DNA from: Litchfieldia stipae
Lineage (GTDB): Bacteria > Bacillota > Bacilli > Bacillales > Bacillaceae_L
NCBI RefSeq assembly: GCF_014837155.1
Contig: NZ_JACYHA010000006.1
Location: 1-64,000 of the forward strand
DNA length: 64,000 nucleotides
Reading direction: 5' to 3'
Shown: positions 10,472 to 19,179 of the stretch, piece after piece
Position numbering within the stretch: the first letter of the stretch is position 1
Layout of the letters: each line of letters begins with the position of its first letter
Program-made: the position numbers and the translations under genes
The notes under the pieces: model-generated
What the model was told of the DNA's origin: nothing
Seen by the model: the letters and a program-made list of their open reading frames with translations, nothing else
Databases searched by the model: none

Positions 10472-10958
10472 AAATGGGTTAAGAGCATTTGCATCAGGGA
10501 TGATATTGGCTACATCCATTCTCTCTGCTTTCTATTTCTTTGAAGAGGACAAGGTCGTCTCATCAGAGGTTAGTGATCAAGATGTGGAGGAATACATAAA
10601 TAAACGTGGAGACCTCATACTAATTGATCAAACAGAGTACGAGTCCCTCCTTCAATTAAGAGAAACCGTTGAATCACAACAACCGCAGGAAGAAAAGGTA
10701 CAAGAAGAGGTAGAAGAAGAGACACAAGCACAAGAGCCTACGGATCTAGTGATTACAAAATACACATTAGAGATCCAATCAGGTATGACAAGCTTAGAAA
10801 TAGCTCGTCAACTTGAAAATGTCGAGATCATTGAGGATGCTACAAAATTAAACGAATATATCCTTGAACAAAATCTAGCCGAAAAAATTCAAATCGGCTC
10901 TTACCAATTAACAAGTGATATGACTAATCAAGAGATAGCAGCTTTGATAACAAAGTAA
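10464..10958 (+). CDS. Membrane-anchored protein with MltG/YceG-like N-terminal domain only
   Basis: 164 residues: an N-terminal transmembrane segment (about 7-24), a Glu/Gln-rich linker (about 65-95), and a C-terminal domain (about 98-164). That domain resembles the LysM-like module of endolytic transglycosylase MltG: IQSGMTSLEIARQLE, then EKIQIGSYQLTSDMTNQEI. The catalytic MltG domain is absent. It is translated from ATG after AAAGGGG, overlaps the upstream gene by 8 bases and ends at a terminator. Possible role: glycan-strand or cell-wall-synthesis partner; inference only. Confidence 0.8.
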   Translation: MSKNGLRAFASGMILATSILSAFYFFEEDKVVSSEVSDQDVEEYINKRGDLILIDQTEYESLLQLRETVESQQPQEEKVQEEVEEETQAQEPTDLVITKYTLEIQSGMTSLEIARQLENVEIIEDATKLNEYILEQNLAEKIQIGSYQLTSDMTNQEIAALITK

Positions 10959-10990
10959 GGAGCCGCCTAATTGGGCAGCTCCTTGTTTTA
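10957..10990 (+). terminator. Terminator between the plus-strand pair and phoU
   Basis: Stem AAGGAGC (957-963) with GCTCCTT (978-984), a short inner pairing, then TGTTTTATTT. It ends the plus-strand operon; the minus-strand direction from phoU has a poorer T-run. Confidence 0.85.
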
Positions 10991-10991
10991 T

Positions 10992-11651
10992 TTATGCATT
11001 TAAGTCAAATTTCTTTCCTTTTACCATGAAGATAATATGCTCAGCGATATTAGTAGTATGATCGCCTAGTCGTTCAATATTACGACAAATAAACGCTAAT
11101 TGTGTGATTTGACCAAGTGAAGCAGGATTTGACGTCATAAGTTCAAGTAATTCCTTCATTAGTTTTCCAAATAACTGATCTACTTCATCGTCCTTTAAAG
11201 CTGTTTCTTTAGCTAAATTCACATCTTCTTTATTATAAGCTTCAATCACATCTGTTAACATTCCAAGTGAAATAGTCGCCATTTTTGGGATCTCCACTAT
11301 CGGTTTAATCAGCGGTCCATTTCCAATATGAAGAATCGATTTTGCAATATTAACAGCTAAATCACCAATTCGTTCAACATCACTAGAAATCTTCAGAGCT
11401 GCAATAATTTTTCGCAAATCAGATGCAACAGGTTGCTGCTGAGCAATTAATTGAATGATGGTATGATTAATTTTCTCATCATACTCATTAATTTTGATAT
11501 CACTTGCAATAATCTCTTTCGCTTTCTGCTCATCTTGATCAATTAATGCTTGAATGGCATTTTCAATCGCAGTTTGTGAAAGTAATACCATTTCCATTAA
11601 ATCAGATTTTAATCCTTTTAGTTCGTTATCGAAGCTAGCTCGAATTGACAT
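10992..11651 (-). CDS. phoU: Phosphate uptake regulator PhoU
   Basis: All-helical metal-binding regulator that couples the PstSCAB transporter to Pho signalling and protects against phosphate toxicity. The 219-residue protein has two three-helix repeats with ERIGD (SDVERIGDLAVNIA) and ERLGDHTTNIAE, the signature acidic motifs. AAGAGGTGAT precedes the ATG. Last gene of pstS-C-A-B-phoU, 38 bases after pstB. As far as I recall, the B. subtilis pst operon lacks phoU, so this arrangement is closer to other Bacillaceae and clostridia. Confidence 0.95.
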   Translation of the reverse strand: MSIRASFDNELKGLKSDLMEMVLLSQTAIENAIQALIDQDEQKAKEIIASDIKINEYDEKINHTIIQLIAQQQPVASDLRKIIAALKISSDVERIGDLAVNIAKSILHIGNGPLIKPIVEIPKMATISLGMLTDVIEAYNKEDVNLAKETALKDDEVDQLFGKLMKELLELMTSNPASLGQITQLAFICRNIERLGDHTTNIAEHIIFMVKGKKFDLNA

Positions 11652-11689
11652 ACCCTAATCACCTCTTAGTAGATTTAACGTTTCTATGC

Positions 11690-12526
11690 TTAACCGAATC
11701 TACCTGTAATATAATCTTCTGTTCGCTTATCCTTAGGATTTGAAAACATTTTGTTTGTATCAGCGTATTCGACAACCTCTCCACTTAAAAAGAACGCTGT
11801 ACGATCAGAAATTCTTGCTGCTTGTTGCATATTGTGGGTAACGATGATGATACTATAATCCTTCTTCATCTCTTGAATCAATTCCTCTACCTTCAACGTA
11901 GAAATTGGATCAAGTGCAGATGTCGGTTCATCCATAAGTATAACATCTGGTTCAATAGCTAAACAACGGGCAATACATAAACGCTGTTGCTGACCACCTG
12001 ATAGACCATAAGCATTTTCTTTTAAACGATCCTTAACTTCATCCCAAATCGCTGCTCCACGTAAACTTCTTTCAACAATTTCATCAAGAACCTTCTTATC
12101 GCGAATACCATGAATTCTTGGTCCATATGCAATGTTATCATAGATTGATTTAGGAAATGGATTAGGCTTTTGGAAAACCATTCCTACACTCGTTCTTAAA
12201 TCCTCTACCTGATAAGATTTATCAAAGATATTACGTCCGCGATACAAAATCTCTCCAGAAATTTTAACAATAGGGATTAATTCAACCATACGATTTAATG
12301 TTTTGATATATGTTGATTTACCACAGCCTGATGGTCCAATAATTGCTGTTACTTCGTTTTCATATATAGGGAGATTGATTCCTTTTAGGGCAATATCATC
12401 TCCATACCATAAATTTAGATCCTTTGTATCATAGACAACCTTTTTAGTTGATTGATTTGAATTTGTGTTTTTCGTATCTAAAGAGACCTTTACACTTGTT
12501 TTTGTATTTTCCACCGTTACTGTCAA
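11690..12526 (-). CDS. pstB: Phosphate ABC transporter ATP-binding protein
   Basis: Energises phosphate import through PstC/PstA at the inner face of the membrane. Walker [10 protein letters not shown] (about 64-72), signature LSGGQQQR, Walker B VILMDEP and the H-loop THNM are all intact. The N-terminal 30 residues are a low-complexity Thr/Ser/Asn/Lys extension. The start is uncertain: TTG at 12526 touches AAGGAG, while the GTG at codon 5 would be 12 bases from it. Only one pstB copy is seen here; B. subtilis has two in tandem. Confidence 0.95.
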   Translation of the reverse strand: MTVTVENTKTSVKVSLDTKNTNSNQSTKKVVYDTKDLNLWYGDDIALKGINLPIYENEVTAIIGPSGCGKSTYIKTLNRMVELIPIVKISGEILYRGRNIFDKSYQVEDLRTSVGMVFQKPNPFPKSIYDNIAYGPRIHGIRDKKVLDEIVERSLRGAAIWDEVKDRLKENAYGLSGGQQQRLCIARCLAIEPDVILMDEPTSALDPISTLKVEELIQEMKKDYSIIIVTHNMQQAARISDRTAFFLSGEVVEYADTNKMFSNPKDKRTEDYITGRFG

Positions 12527-12544
12527 CTCCTTAACCCCCTCGAG

Positions 12545-13429
12545 TTAGAATCTTCTTTGAAATTTATTTCGGATAATAATTGCAATTGAATTCATGACGA
12601 ATAAAACAAATAATAAAATCACGATCGTTGCAGCTGCTAAGTTTGCATATTCAGCGACGAGAGCAGCATCAATAGTCCAATAATAAATTTGCATTGGTAA
12701 TACTGTAAATTTATCAAATATACTATCTGGAAGTGGAATTAACAATGCCGGAATACCGATTACGACAAGCGGTGCTGTTTCACCAATTGCACGAGATAAT
12801 GCTAGAATTAATCCTGTCAATATTCCTGGTAATGAAGCTGGTAATACCACTTTCTTAATTGTTTGCCATTTCGTTGCACCCATACCAAATGATGCTTCTC
12901 TTAAGTAATTAGGAACAGAACGAATAGCTTCCTGACTAGCTACTACTACAACTGGTAGAACAAGTAATGACATTGTCAATCCACCAGCTAAAATGATGTT
13001 CCCTAAATCCATCCCTCTTACAAATACAGTCAAACCAAGAATTCCAAATACAATTGATGGCACTCCTGCTAAATTCGCAATATTTGTTTGAATAAAATTA
13101 CGTAAACGACCTTTTTTTGCATATTCTTCAAGATAGAGGGCTGTTCCAATTCCAAGAAGCATGGTTACTGGAGCAACAACCACCATAAGCCAGAATGTAC
13201 CAAGAATAGCACCCATTATACCGGCTCGATCCGGATTTGTTGATAATTTATTCGTGATAAAGCTAAAGTCTACCCATCCCATACTTTGCGTTAATATTCG
13301 ATAAATTAAGACGACGAGTACAACTAGGCCAAATAATGTAGCCAATAGAAATAAAAACTTAGCGATTTGGTTAGTAGATAAACGTGAAGTCATTTTCTTT
13401 TGAACTTGAGCTGAATCAATATATTTCAT
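12545..13429 (-). CDS. pstA: Phosphate ABC transporter permease PstA
   Basis: Second membrane subunit of the Pst importer, 294 residues with about six transmembrane helices. The EAA-type loop sits around REASFGMGATKWQTIKKVVLPA. The start at 13429 is chosen because GGGAGG, lying inside the end of pstC, is correctly spaced. Only one base separates the pstC stop from this start codon, which suggests coupled translation. Confidence 0.95.
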   Translation of the reverse strand: MKYIDSAQVQKKMTSRLSTNQIAKFLFLLATLFGLVVLVVLIYRILTQSMGWVDFSFITNKLSTNPDRAGIMGAILGTFWLMVVVAPVTMLLGIGTALYLEEYAKKGRLRNFIQTNIANLAGVPSIVFGILGLTVFVRGMDLGNIILAGGLTMSLLVLPVVVVASQEAIRSVPNYLREASFGMGATKWQTIKKVVLPASLPGILTGLILALSRAIGETAPLVVIGIPALLIPLPDSIFDKFTVLPMQIYYWTIDAALVAEYANLAAATIVILLFVLFVMNSIAIIIRNKFQRRF

Positions 13430-13430
13430 C

Positions 13431-14363
13431 TTAATATTCCTCCCTGTACTTTCGAGAGATATACTGTGCAATTAAATTCATGATAAGTGTAAATACAAAC
13501 AATGTCATTGCTACAGCGTATAAGCTATAGTAAAGAGTTGATCCCGCTGGAGCTTCTCCTCCAGTTACCTCTACAATGTAAGCCGTCATTGTTTGCATCG
13601 ATTGTGTCACATCAAAAGTGAAATTCTTCGAGCTTCCACTTGCGATTGTTACAATCATAGTTTCTCCAATCGCACGGGAGATCCCAAGTACAAATGAAGC
13701 TACAATTCCAGACATGGCTGCTGGGATAACAACTTTCCAAGTAACCTCAAGCTTTGTAGAACCTAACCCTAATGCCCCTTCTCTCATCGCATTAGGTACT
13801 GAACTCATTGCATCCTCCGATAATGATGCGATCATCGGAATAATCATAATTCCCATAACAATCCCTGGGCTCAAGATATTTGTTGATTCTAATCCCGGTA
13901 CGATTTTTTGTAATAGAGGTGTCACAAAAGTAAATGCAAAGAATCCATATACGATTGTTGGAATCCCAGCTAAAACCTCTAAAATCGGCTTCAACGTACG
14001 TCTTAATTTCTCAGAAGCATACTCACTTAAAAAGATTGCTGTCATTAATCCAATAGGAATTGCTACAAACATTGCAATTGTTGAAGAAATTACGGTACCT
14101 GTTAATAACGGCAATACGCCAAACTGTGCATTTTCACCTAAAGGTTTAAGAACAGTACCCGTAAAGAATTCAATAATAGATACAACCTTAAAAAATTCAA
14201 TCGTTTCTGCTAAAAGAGTTATAACAATTCCTATTGTAGTAAGGATAGAAATAACTGCAATTCCAAGAAGAATTTTTGGCATTAGCTTTTCTGACATTCT
14301 AGAAATGTTCATCGTATTCTTATTTTTCTTAATGAGATCTCTAACATTAACGGTCTTTTCCAT
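13431..14363 (-). CDS. pstC: Phosphate ABC transporter permease PstC
   Basis: First membrane subunit of the Pst importer, 310 residues, about six transmembrane helices. The EAA loop is near MREGALGLGSTKLEVTWKVV. AAAGGGG precedes the ATG. It lies about 110 bases after the proximal pstS, across a stem-loop, and is tightly linked to pstA. Confidence 0.95.
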   Translation of the reverse strand: MEKTVNVRDLIKKNKNTMNISRMSEKLMPKILLGIAVISILTTIGIVITLLAETIEFFKVVSIIEFFTGTVLKPLGENAQFGVLPLLTGTVISSTIAMFVAIPIGLMTAIFLSEYASEKLRRTLKPILEVLAGIPTIVYGFFAFTFVTPLLQKIVPGLESTNILSPGIVMGIMIIPMIASLSEDAMSSVPNAMREGALGLGSTKLEVTWKVVIPAAMSGIVASFVLGISRAIGETMIVTIASGSSKNFTFDVTQSMQTMTAYIVEVTGGEAPAGSTLYYSLYAVAMTLFVFTLIMNLIAQYISRKYREEY

Positions 14364-14427
14364 TAATGGAATACCCCTTTCATCCCTCTAACTTAATAAT
14401 AATGAGGCTGTCTTATATAAAGTAAGA

Positions 14428-14466
14428 AGATGAGATTCTCGAAAAGGGAGTTCTCATCTCCTTTTT
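14428..14466. terminator. Stem-loop between pstS and pstC
   Basis: An 8-bp stem (AGATGAGA at 14428-14435 with TCTCATCT at 14452-14459) plus an inner CTC/GAG pair. On the plus strand it is followed by CCTTTTTT; on the minus strand, the direction of transcription, the T-run is weak (TCTTCTTACTTT). It may attenuate or stabilise the pstS message rather than fully end it. Confidence 0.6.
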
Positions 14467-14474
14467 TGTTACGG

Positions 14475-15422
14475 TTATTTCAATCCTTCTAAATACTCGA
14501 CTTGTTCAGTAAGTTCAGTTTCTGTCAATGGAGCAAAGCCTGTTTCCTCTGCTGCAGCTGCTGCATTTGACAAAGCATAGATTGCGAAATCTAATACTTG
14601 AGGATTTGCTTTTGCATTATCTTCATTTAAGTAAGTGAACACTGGACGTGTAAATGGTGCATAGTCTCCATCTTCTTTGATTGTTTCTAATGTTGGTTCT
14701 ACTGGACCATTTCCAAAGTCAATATTTACAGCAGTTAACTTATCTTGATTATTTACATAGTATCCATATCCAAAGAATCCAATTGCATTTTTGTCCTTAG
14801 AAACAAGATCAACTAATGTTGAATAATCTTGTTGTAAATTGATTCCACTTACTAAATCCTGCTTATCTAGAATACTTTCAAAGAAGAATTCATAAGTACC
14901 ATGGTTTTCATTTGGACCATACGTTGTGATTGGTTCATTTGGAAAATCAGCTCGAACATCTGACCAGTTCTTTTTCCCTTCAGTTGCAAGGAAAATGTCA
15001 ACAACCTCTTGCTGAGTCAATTCAGTTGCCCAATCATTTTCTTTATTAATGACCATTGTAATACCATCTAATGCTACTTTAAGTTCTTTTACAGACAATC
15101 CAAGTTCACTTGCAGTTGTTGTTTCTTCTTCCTTAATATGACGAGATGCATTATTGAAATCAGTTCCGCCTTCTACTAAAAACTTCTTAAATCCAGCACT
15201 AGTTCCAGCTCGGCTTACTTCAACAGATACGTTTTCTTCTTCATTTACCATATAGTCCTCAGCTAGCTTTGCCATTAATGGATACACTGTACCAGATCCA
15301 TCAATCACAACACTTCCTTCTAGCCCTGAACCCTCTCCATCACCATTTGATCCACAAGCTGTTGCAAAAGCTACAACTGCTGCCATAATTAATAACAACG
15401 ATAGTTTCTTTATTCTCTTCAT
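14475..15422 (-). CDS. pstS: Phosphate-binding lipoprotein PstS (operon copy)
   Basis: Extracellular phosphate-binding lipoprotein. It has a basic N-terminus, hydrophobic segment and lipobox ATAC with the acylated Cys at about residue 23. Phosphate-binding motifs DGSGTVYP and SRAGTSAGFKKF, and GPNENHGTYEFF, are intact. 315 residues. It is very similar over its whole mature length to the second PstS just upstream, but has a shorter linker after the lipobox. Preceded by its own PhoP-type repeats, so it is likely induced by phosphate starvation. Confidence 0.95.
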   Translation of the reverse strand: MKRIKKLSLLLIMAAVVAFATACGSNGDGEGSGLEGSVVIDGSGTVYPLMAKLAEDYMVNEEENVSVEVSRAGTSAGFKKFLVEGGTDFNNASRHIKEEETTTASELGLSVKELKVALDGITMVINKENDWATELTQQEVVDIFLATEGKKNWSDVRADFPNEPITTYGPNENHGTYEFFFESILDKQDLVSGINLQQDYSTLVDLVSKDKNAIGFFGYGYYVNNQDKLTAVNIDFGNGPVEPTLETIKEDGDYAPFTRPVFTYLNEDNAKANPQVLDFAIYALSNAAAAAEETGFAPLTETELTEQVEYLEGLK

Positions 15423-15499
15423 CTGTATGATTCCCCCTAAAGGTGTTTTTCCTTAATTTGTCCTACAAGAATAAATATAAACGTTGATTATTAAATCAA

Positions 15500-15527
15500 A
15501 ATTAAGTGATTGTAAAGGTTTTGTAAA
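15500..15527 (-). promoter_or_regulatory. Pho box upstream of pstS
   Basis: On the minus strand, TTTACA, TTTACA and TTAATT occur at 11-base steps (plus-strand positions 15522, 15511, 15500). This matches the Bacillus PhoP direct-repeat pattern TT(A/T/C)ACA with spacers of about five bases. Confidence 0.75.
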
Positions 15528-15586
15528 TTTACGAGAAAACTTGACTAAAATTGGCTTTTTTTGTCGAAATATATACTTATAAACAC

Positions 15587-15625
15587 AAAAGGCTAACACT
15601 TATCATTCCCAAGTGTTAGCCTTTT
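15587..15625. terminator. Bidirectional terminator between the two pstS genes
   Basis: A 15-base perfect stem (15587-15601 with 15611-15625) with a 9-base loop and A/T tracts at both ends. It ends the upstream pstS, so the two pstS genes are separate transcription units. Confidence 0.9.
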
Positions 15626-15653
15626 GATTTATTCTTTGTTAGTAGTTCTCAGT

Positions 15654-15695
15654 TGGTGCCAGGCACCTGAAGTGAGACGTTTTTTGTCCCAGTTA
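15654..15695. repeat. REP-like element with GGTGCCAGGCACC palindrome
   Basis: Perfect palindrome GGTGCC-A-GGCACC at 15655-15667, followed by GTGAGACGTTTTTTGTCCCA. I recognise this as a sequence type scattered through Bacillus intergenic regions. A related palindrome is at 36341-36374. Confidence 0.7.
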
Positions 15696-15699
15696 TGGA

Positions 15700-16716
15700 T
15701 TATTTTAAACCTTCCAAATATGTTACTGATTCTTGAATTTCTGCATCAGTTAACGGAGCGAAACCAGTTTCAGAAGCTGCAGCTCCCGCATTTTTCATTG
15801 CATAGATTGCGAAATCTAATACTTCTGGCTTAGCCTTTGCATTAGCTTCATTTAAATAAGTAAATACTGGACGAGTAAATGGAGCATAGTCACCGTCTTC
15901 TTTGATTGTCTCAAGAGTTGGTTCGACTGGACCATTTCCAAAGTCAACATGTACTGCTGTTAATTTGTCTTTGTTATTTACATAGTAACCGAAACCGAAG
16001 AATCCAATTGCATTCTTATCTTTTGACACAAGATCTACAAGTGTAGAATATTCTTGTTGAAGGTTGATTCCTTCTACTAAATCTTGCTTATCTAAAATGT
16101 TTTCGAAGAAGAATTCGTATGTTCCATGGTTTTCGTTTGGTCCATAAGTTTTGATTTCTTCAGCTGGGAAATCAGCACGAACATCAGACCAGTTCTTCTT
16201 ACCAGCACTTGCTAAGAAGATATCAATTACTTCTTGTTGTGTTAATTCAGTAGCCCAATCATTTTCTGGGTTAATAACAATTGTTAATCCGTCTAAAGCA
16301 ACTTTTAATTCCTTAACTGTTAAACCAAGCTCTTCTGCTAATGCTTTTTCTTCATCTTTGATTTCACGAGAAGCATCATTGAAATCTGTGCCGCCTTCTT
16401 CAACTAAGAATTTCTTAAATCCAGCACTTGTTCCAGCACGGCTTACTTCTACAGAAACGCCTTCTTGTTCATTTGTCATGTAATCTTCAGCAAGCTTAGC
16501 CATTAATGGGTAAACTGTACCAGATCCGTCTATTACTACATTACCTTCTAATTTAGTAGCTGCTTCTTCTTCATTATTAGTAGAGTCCGTTGTTTCTTCA
16601 GACCCAGTATTATTCTCTTCATTACTTGGCTGTTCCTCTCCGCCTCCACAAGCTGCTGCAAACACAACCAACATTGCCATTACAAAAAACAAAAATAGAT
16701 TTTTCATATTCTTCAT
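15700..16716 (-). CDS. Phosphate-binding lipoprotein PstS (second, stand-alone copy)
   Basis: A second PstS, 338 residues, with lipobox AAAC (Cys at about residue 23) and a long acidic Asn/Glu/Thr linker (about 27-55). Its mature domain follows the operon copy with about four in five positions the same. It keeps the ligand motifs DGSGTVYP, SRAGTSAGFKKF and GPNENHGTYEFF. It has its own Pho box array and terminator, so it is a tandem duplicate expressed on its own. GGGGGAAAC precedes the ATG. It probably shares the PstCAB channel with the first copy. Confidence 0.93.
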   Translation of the reverse strand: MKNMKNLFLFFVMAMLVVFAAACGGGEEQPSNEENNTGSEETTDSTNNEEEAATKLEGNVVIDGSGTVYPLMAKLAEDYMTNEQEGVSVEVSRAGTSAGFKKFLVEEGGTDFNDASREIKDEEKALAEELGLTVKELKVALDGLTIVINPENDWATELTQQEVIDIFLASAGKKNWSDVRADFPAEEIKTYGPNENHGTYEFFFENILDKQDLVEGINLQQEYSTLVDLVSKDKNAIGFFGFGYYVNNKDKLTAVHVDFGNGPVEPTLETIKEDGDYAPFTRPVFTYLNEANAKAKPEVLDFAIYAMKNAGAAASETGFAPLTDAEIQESVTYLEGLK

Positions 16717-16804
16717 TTACTGTTTCCCCCTAAATACTTTGTATAGTTTGTTTGTCCTACGAGTTAAAGAATAAAGGATGAACGTTAATCTAGCTTTAAT
16801 CTAA

Positions 16805-16851
16805 TGTAAAGGTTCTGTTAACTTATGTAAATTAATGTATATTATTGTTGA
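16805..16851 (-). promoter_or_regulatory. Extended Pho box array upstream of the second pstS
   Basis: Five minus-strand hexamers in phase at 10-11 base steps: TCAACA (16846-16851), TATACA (16836), TTTACA (16826), TTAACA (16816) and TTTACA (16805). This is a textbook PhoP direct-repeat array and is longer than that of the operon copy. Confidence 0.85.
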
Positions 16852-16870
16852 TTCTAGGGAAAGCAGTAAA

Positions 16871-16904
16871 AAAACCAAGTGATTAGTATTGATCACTTGG
16901 TTTT
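16871..16904 (-). terminator. Terminator after pbpA
   Basis: Stem AAAACCAAGTGAT (871-883) with ATCACTTGGTTTT (892-904), followed on the minus strand by T-rich sequence, just past the pbpA stop. Confidence 0.9.
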
Positions 16905-16911
16905 GAGGTTA

Positions 16912-19059
16912 TTATTCATTTGTTGAATCTTCTTCAGCTTCATCTGTACTATCAGCTGCTTCTCTATTTTGAGTTTTTAGTTCAAAATACTTGTCAAGAA
17001 TTTGTTCTCCAATTCTGTTATTAATTGAATGGGAATTTCTGTTACCATAATAGGCATTTGGAACAACAACTGAAAAAGCAACTTCTGGATTATCATATGG
17101 AGCATAACCAACCAAGGTTAAATTCCAAACATCCTCATAGCCTTTTTGCGTAATCGGATCAAAGTAGTAACCCTCAGCCGTACCAGTTTTACCTGCTGGC
17201 TTATATGATTTATTACCAAAAGTACTTTCTGCTGTTCCTCTAGAACCTTGCATTACACGGCGAAATCCCTCTTGAACCTGAGCAATTTCCTCATCTTTCA
17301 TATCAATTCGATTTAAGATAGTTGGTTGAAACGGTTTAATAATAGGGCCAATTTCACCCATTTCTAATGTTGGTTGTCTAATTTCTTTTACAATTTTAGG
17401 CTGCATTCTGTACCCACCATTTGCAATTGTAGACACATATTGTGCTAATTGTATCGGTGTGTAGGTATCATATTGACCGATCGATAAATCGAGTAAGAAA
17501 CCTGGTGAAGCTGTATCCTGACCAACAAACCCAGTGGATTCACCAGGTAAATCAATGCCTGTTTTGACACCAAGACCAAATTGGCTGAAATATTTCCGAA
17601 CAGTTCCGAAAGCATCTCTATCAAAAGGTAGAGCCTGTCTTGGAATATAATTCGCATTTGCAATTTTCATTACTGTCTTAAACATATAAACGTTAGAAGA
17701 ACGTTCTAAAGCAGTCAAATCATTGATGTTACCCATTGGATAAGGAGTCCAAGAAGCTTTTCGTAACTGCTTTATATAGATTGGTTCATCGTATTGATAC
17801 TGCCCAATGTTTATAGCTCCAGTCTGATAACCAGTTAAAACTGTCGCACCCTTTACTGCTGAACCCATTGCATAGGCTGAATTAATCGTACCTAAAGCAT
17901 AATCGAGATATTCCGATTTTCCGTCTTTATTTTGATACTGTTTTCCAGCTAAAGTTAATATTTCACCTGTTTTAGGATCCATCATCACTACAAACGCTCG
18001 ATCCAAAAATTGTGTGCCAGGTCGTTGTTTCGCAAGCCTTAGCTCAGATTCTAAAATTTCTTCAACAGCCTGTTGCAAATCCATATCAATTGTCAAAATG
18101 AGGTCACTGCCCCGCTGTCCTTCAGAAATAACTTTTGTTTCAAGAAGTGTGTGGCCTTGCGTAATATTCTCCACAATTGCTTTCTGACCACTTAGTACCT
18201 CTTCATATTGCTCTTCTAGATAGCTTTTCCCTACACGATCATTTCGGTTATACCCTCTAGCCATATAGTAATCAAGTTTTTCGGCGGGTAATCCTTCATC
18301 TGATGTTGTGATTCTACCTAGAATAGAACGTAATGTTGAATCAAACGTATACTTTCGTTCCCAATCCACCATTGTATCTATGCCTGGTAGATTCTCTAAA
18401 TTTTCACTTACAGTCGCATATTCCTCAGGAGATACATCTTGATTCTTTACTATTTGAGGAGTCAATGCATACCCTCTATTCATTTCTCTAAAGATAGCTG
18501 CAACCTCTAAGTCCTTTTTATTATCGGTGATTTCCTTTATTTCTTCCTCAGTAATTCGATCAAGCTGAAGCTGATAGAGCTCAGATGCTGTGTATTCCTC
18601 TAGATCAGCCTCAGATAGCTTCTCCTTCGCCTCTTCAGGTCTAGAAATAAGCCAATAATCCTGCAAATCTCGTTCAGTTAATTTTTTTGTGAATTTCTCA
18701 TCTGTCATATCAATTAACGGAGCTAATTTCCTAGCTACTTCTAATACATCCTGCTGCGACACTCCCTGTGCTCTTGTATAGGTAATCGCATTTTGTGGTT
18801 CGTTATCAACGATTGTACGGTCATAGCGATCATATATTTTCCCACGAGGAACAGGAGTGTGGACAGTTTTATTTTCTGTTTTGTCCACTTCTTCCTGATA
18901 GCGTTCACCATTTACAATTTGCACAACTCCTAAACGAAGGATTAATGCAGAAAATAAGATAAAAACCAAGAAGAACAATATATTTAACCGAAAAGGCACT
19001 TGAGTTTTTTTCTTTTTTTTCACTTTTTCATTATTTAGATTTGTATTTGTATTTCTCAT
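16912..19059 (-). CDS. pbpA: Class B penicillin-binding protein (PBP2A type)
   Basis: Transpeptidase that cross-links peptidoglycan during rod-shape elongation and spore outgrowth. 715 residues, like B. subtilis PbpA (716). A basic cytoplasmic tail with KKKKK is followed by one transmembrane helix (about 24-45), a dimerisation domain, and a transpeptidase domain. The active-site SxxK reads SAVK near residue 399, SxN reads SSN near 453, and KTG is in KTGTAEG near 621. An acidic Glu/Asp tail ends the protein. AAAGGTAG precedes the ATG. It lies between the MFS gene and the second pstS, as in B. subtilis. Confidence 0.94.
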   Translation of the reverse strand: MRNTNTNLNNEKVKKKKKTQVPFRLNILFFLVFILFSALILRLGVVQIVNGERYQEEVDKTENKTVHTPVPRGKIYDRYDRTIVDNEPQNAITYTRAQGVSQQDVLEVARKLAPLIDMTDEKFTKKLTERDLQDYWLISRPEEAKEKLSEADLEEYTASELYQLQLDRITEEEIKEITDNKKDLEVAAIFREMNRGYALTPQIVKNQDVSPEEYATVSENLENLPGIDTMVDWERKYTFDSTLRSILGRITTSDEGLPAEKLDYYMARGYNRNDRVGKSYLEEQYEEVLSGQKAIVENITQGHTLLETKVISEGQRGSDLILTIDMDLQQAVEEILESELRLAKQRPGTQFLDRAFVVMMDPKTGEILTLAGKQYQNKDGKSEYLDYALGTINSAYAMGSAVKGATVLTGYQTGAINIGQYQYDEPIYIKQLRKASWTPYPMGNINDLTALERSSNVYMFKTVMKIANANYIPRQALPFDRDAFGTVRKYFSQFGLGVKTGIDLPGESTGFVGQDTASPGFLLDLSIGQYDTYTPIQLAQYVSTIANGGYRMQPKIVKEIRQPTLEMGEIGPIIKPFQPTILNRIDMKDEEIAQVQEGFRRVMQGSRGTAESTFGNKSYKPAGKTGTAEGYYFDPITQKGYEDVWNLTLVGYAPYDNPEVAFSVVVPNAYYGNRNSHSINNRIGEQILDKYFELKTQNREAADSTDEAEEDSTNE

Positions 19060-19094
19060 ATAACCAACTACCTTTTAGTTTTTTTTCATTCAAG

Positions 19095-19130
19095 AAAAAA
19101 GACACCTCGATGAATCAGGTGCCATCTTTT
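19095..19130 (-). terminator. Terminator after the MFS transporter gene
   Basis: Stem formed by GACACCT (101-107) and AGGTGCC region (117-123) with flanking A/T tracts; followed on the minus strand by TTTTTTCTT. Confidence 0.85.
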
Positions 19131-19179
19131 CTTTATTTTAAATGAAAAACAATTGAATTTCCAGAAGTAAAACCCACCA

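Noticed and set aside
13618-14391. Long open frame (257 codons) on the plus strand opposite pstC
   Set aside because: It mirrors the codons of pstC, begins without a ribosome binding site and has the Ile/Val/Pro-rich look of an antisense shadow.
16151-16483. Open frame of 110 codons opposite the second pstS
   Set aside because: Antisense to a well-supported lipoprotein gene; Ser-rich composition is explained by codon bias of the opposite strand.
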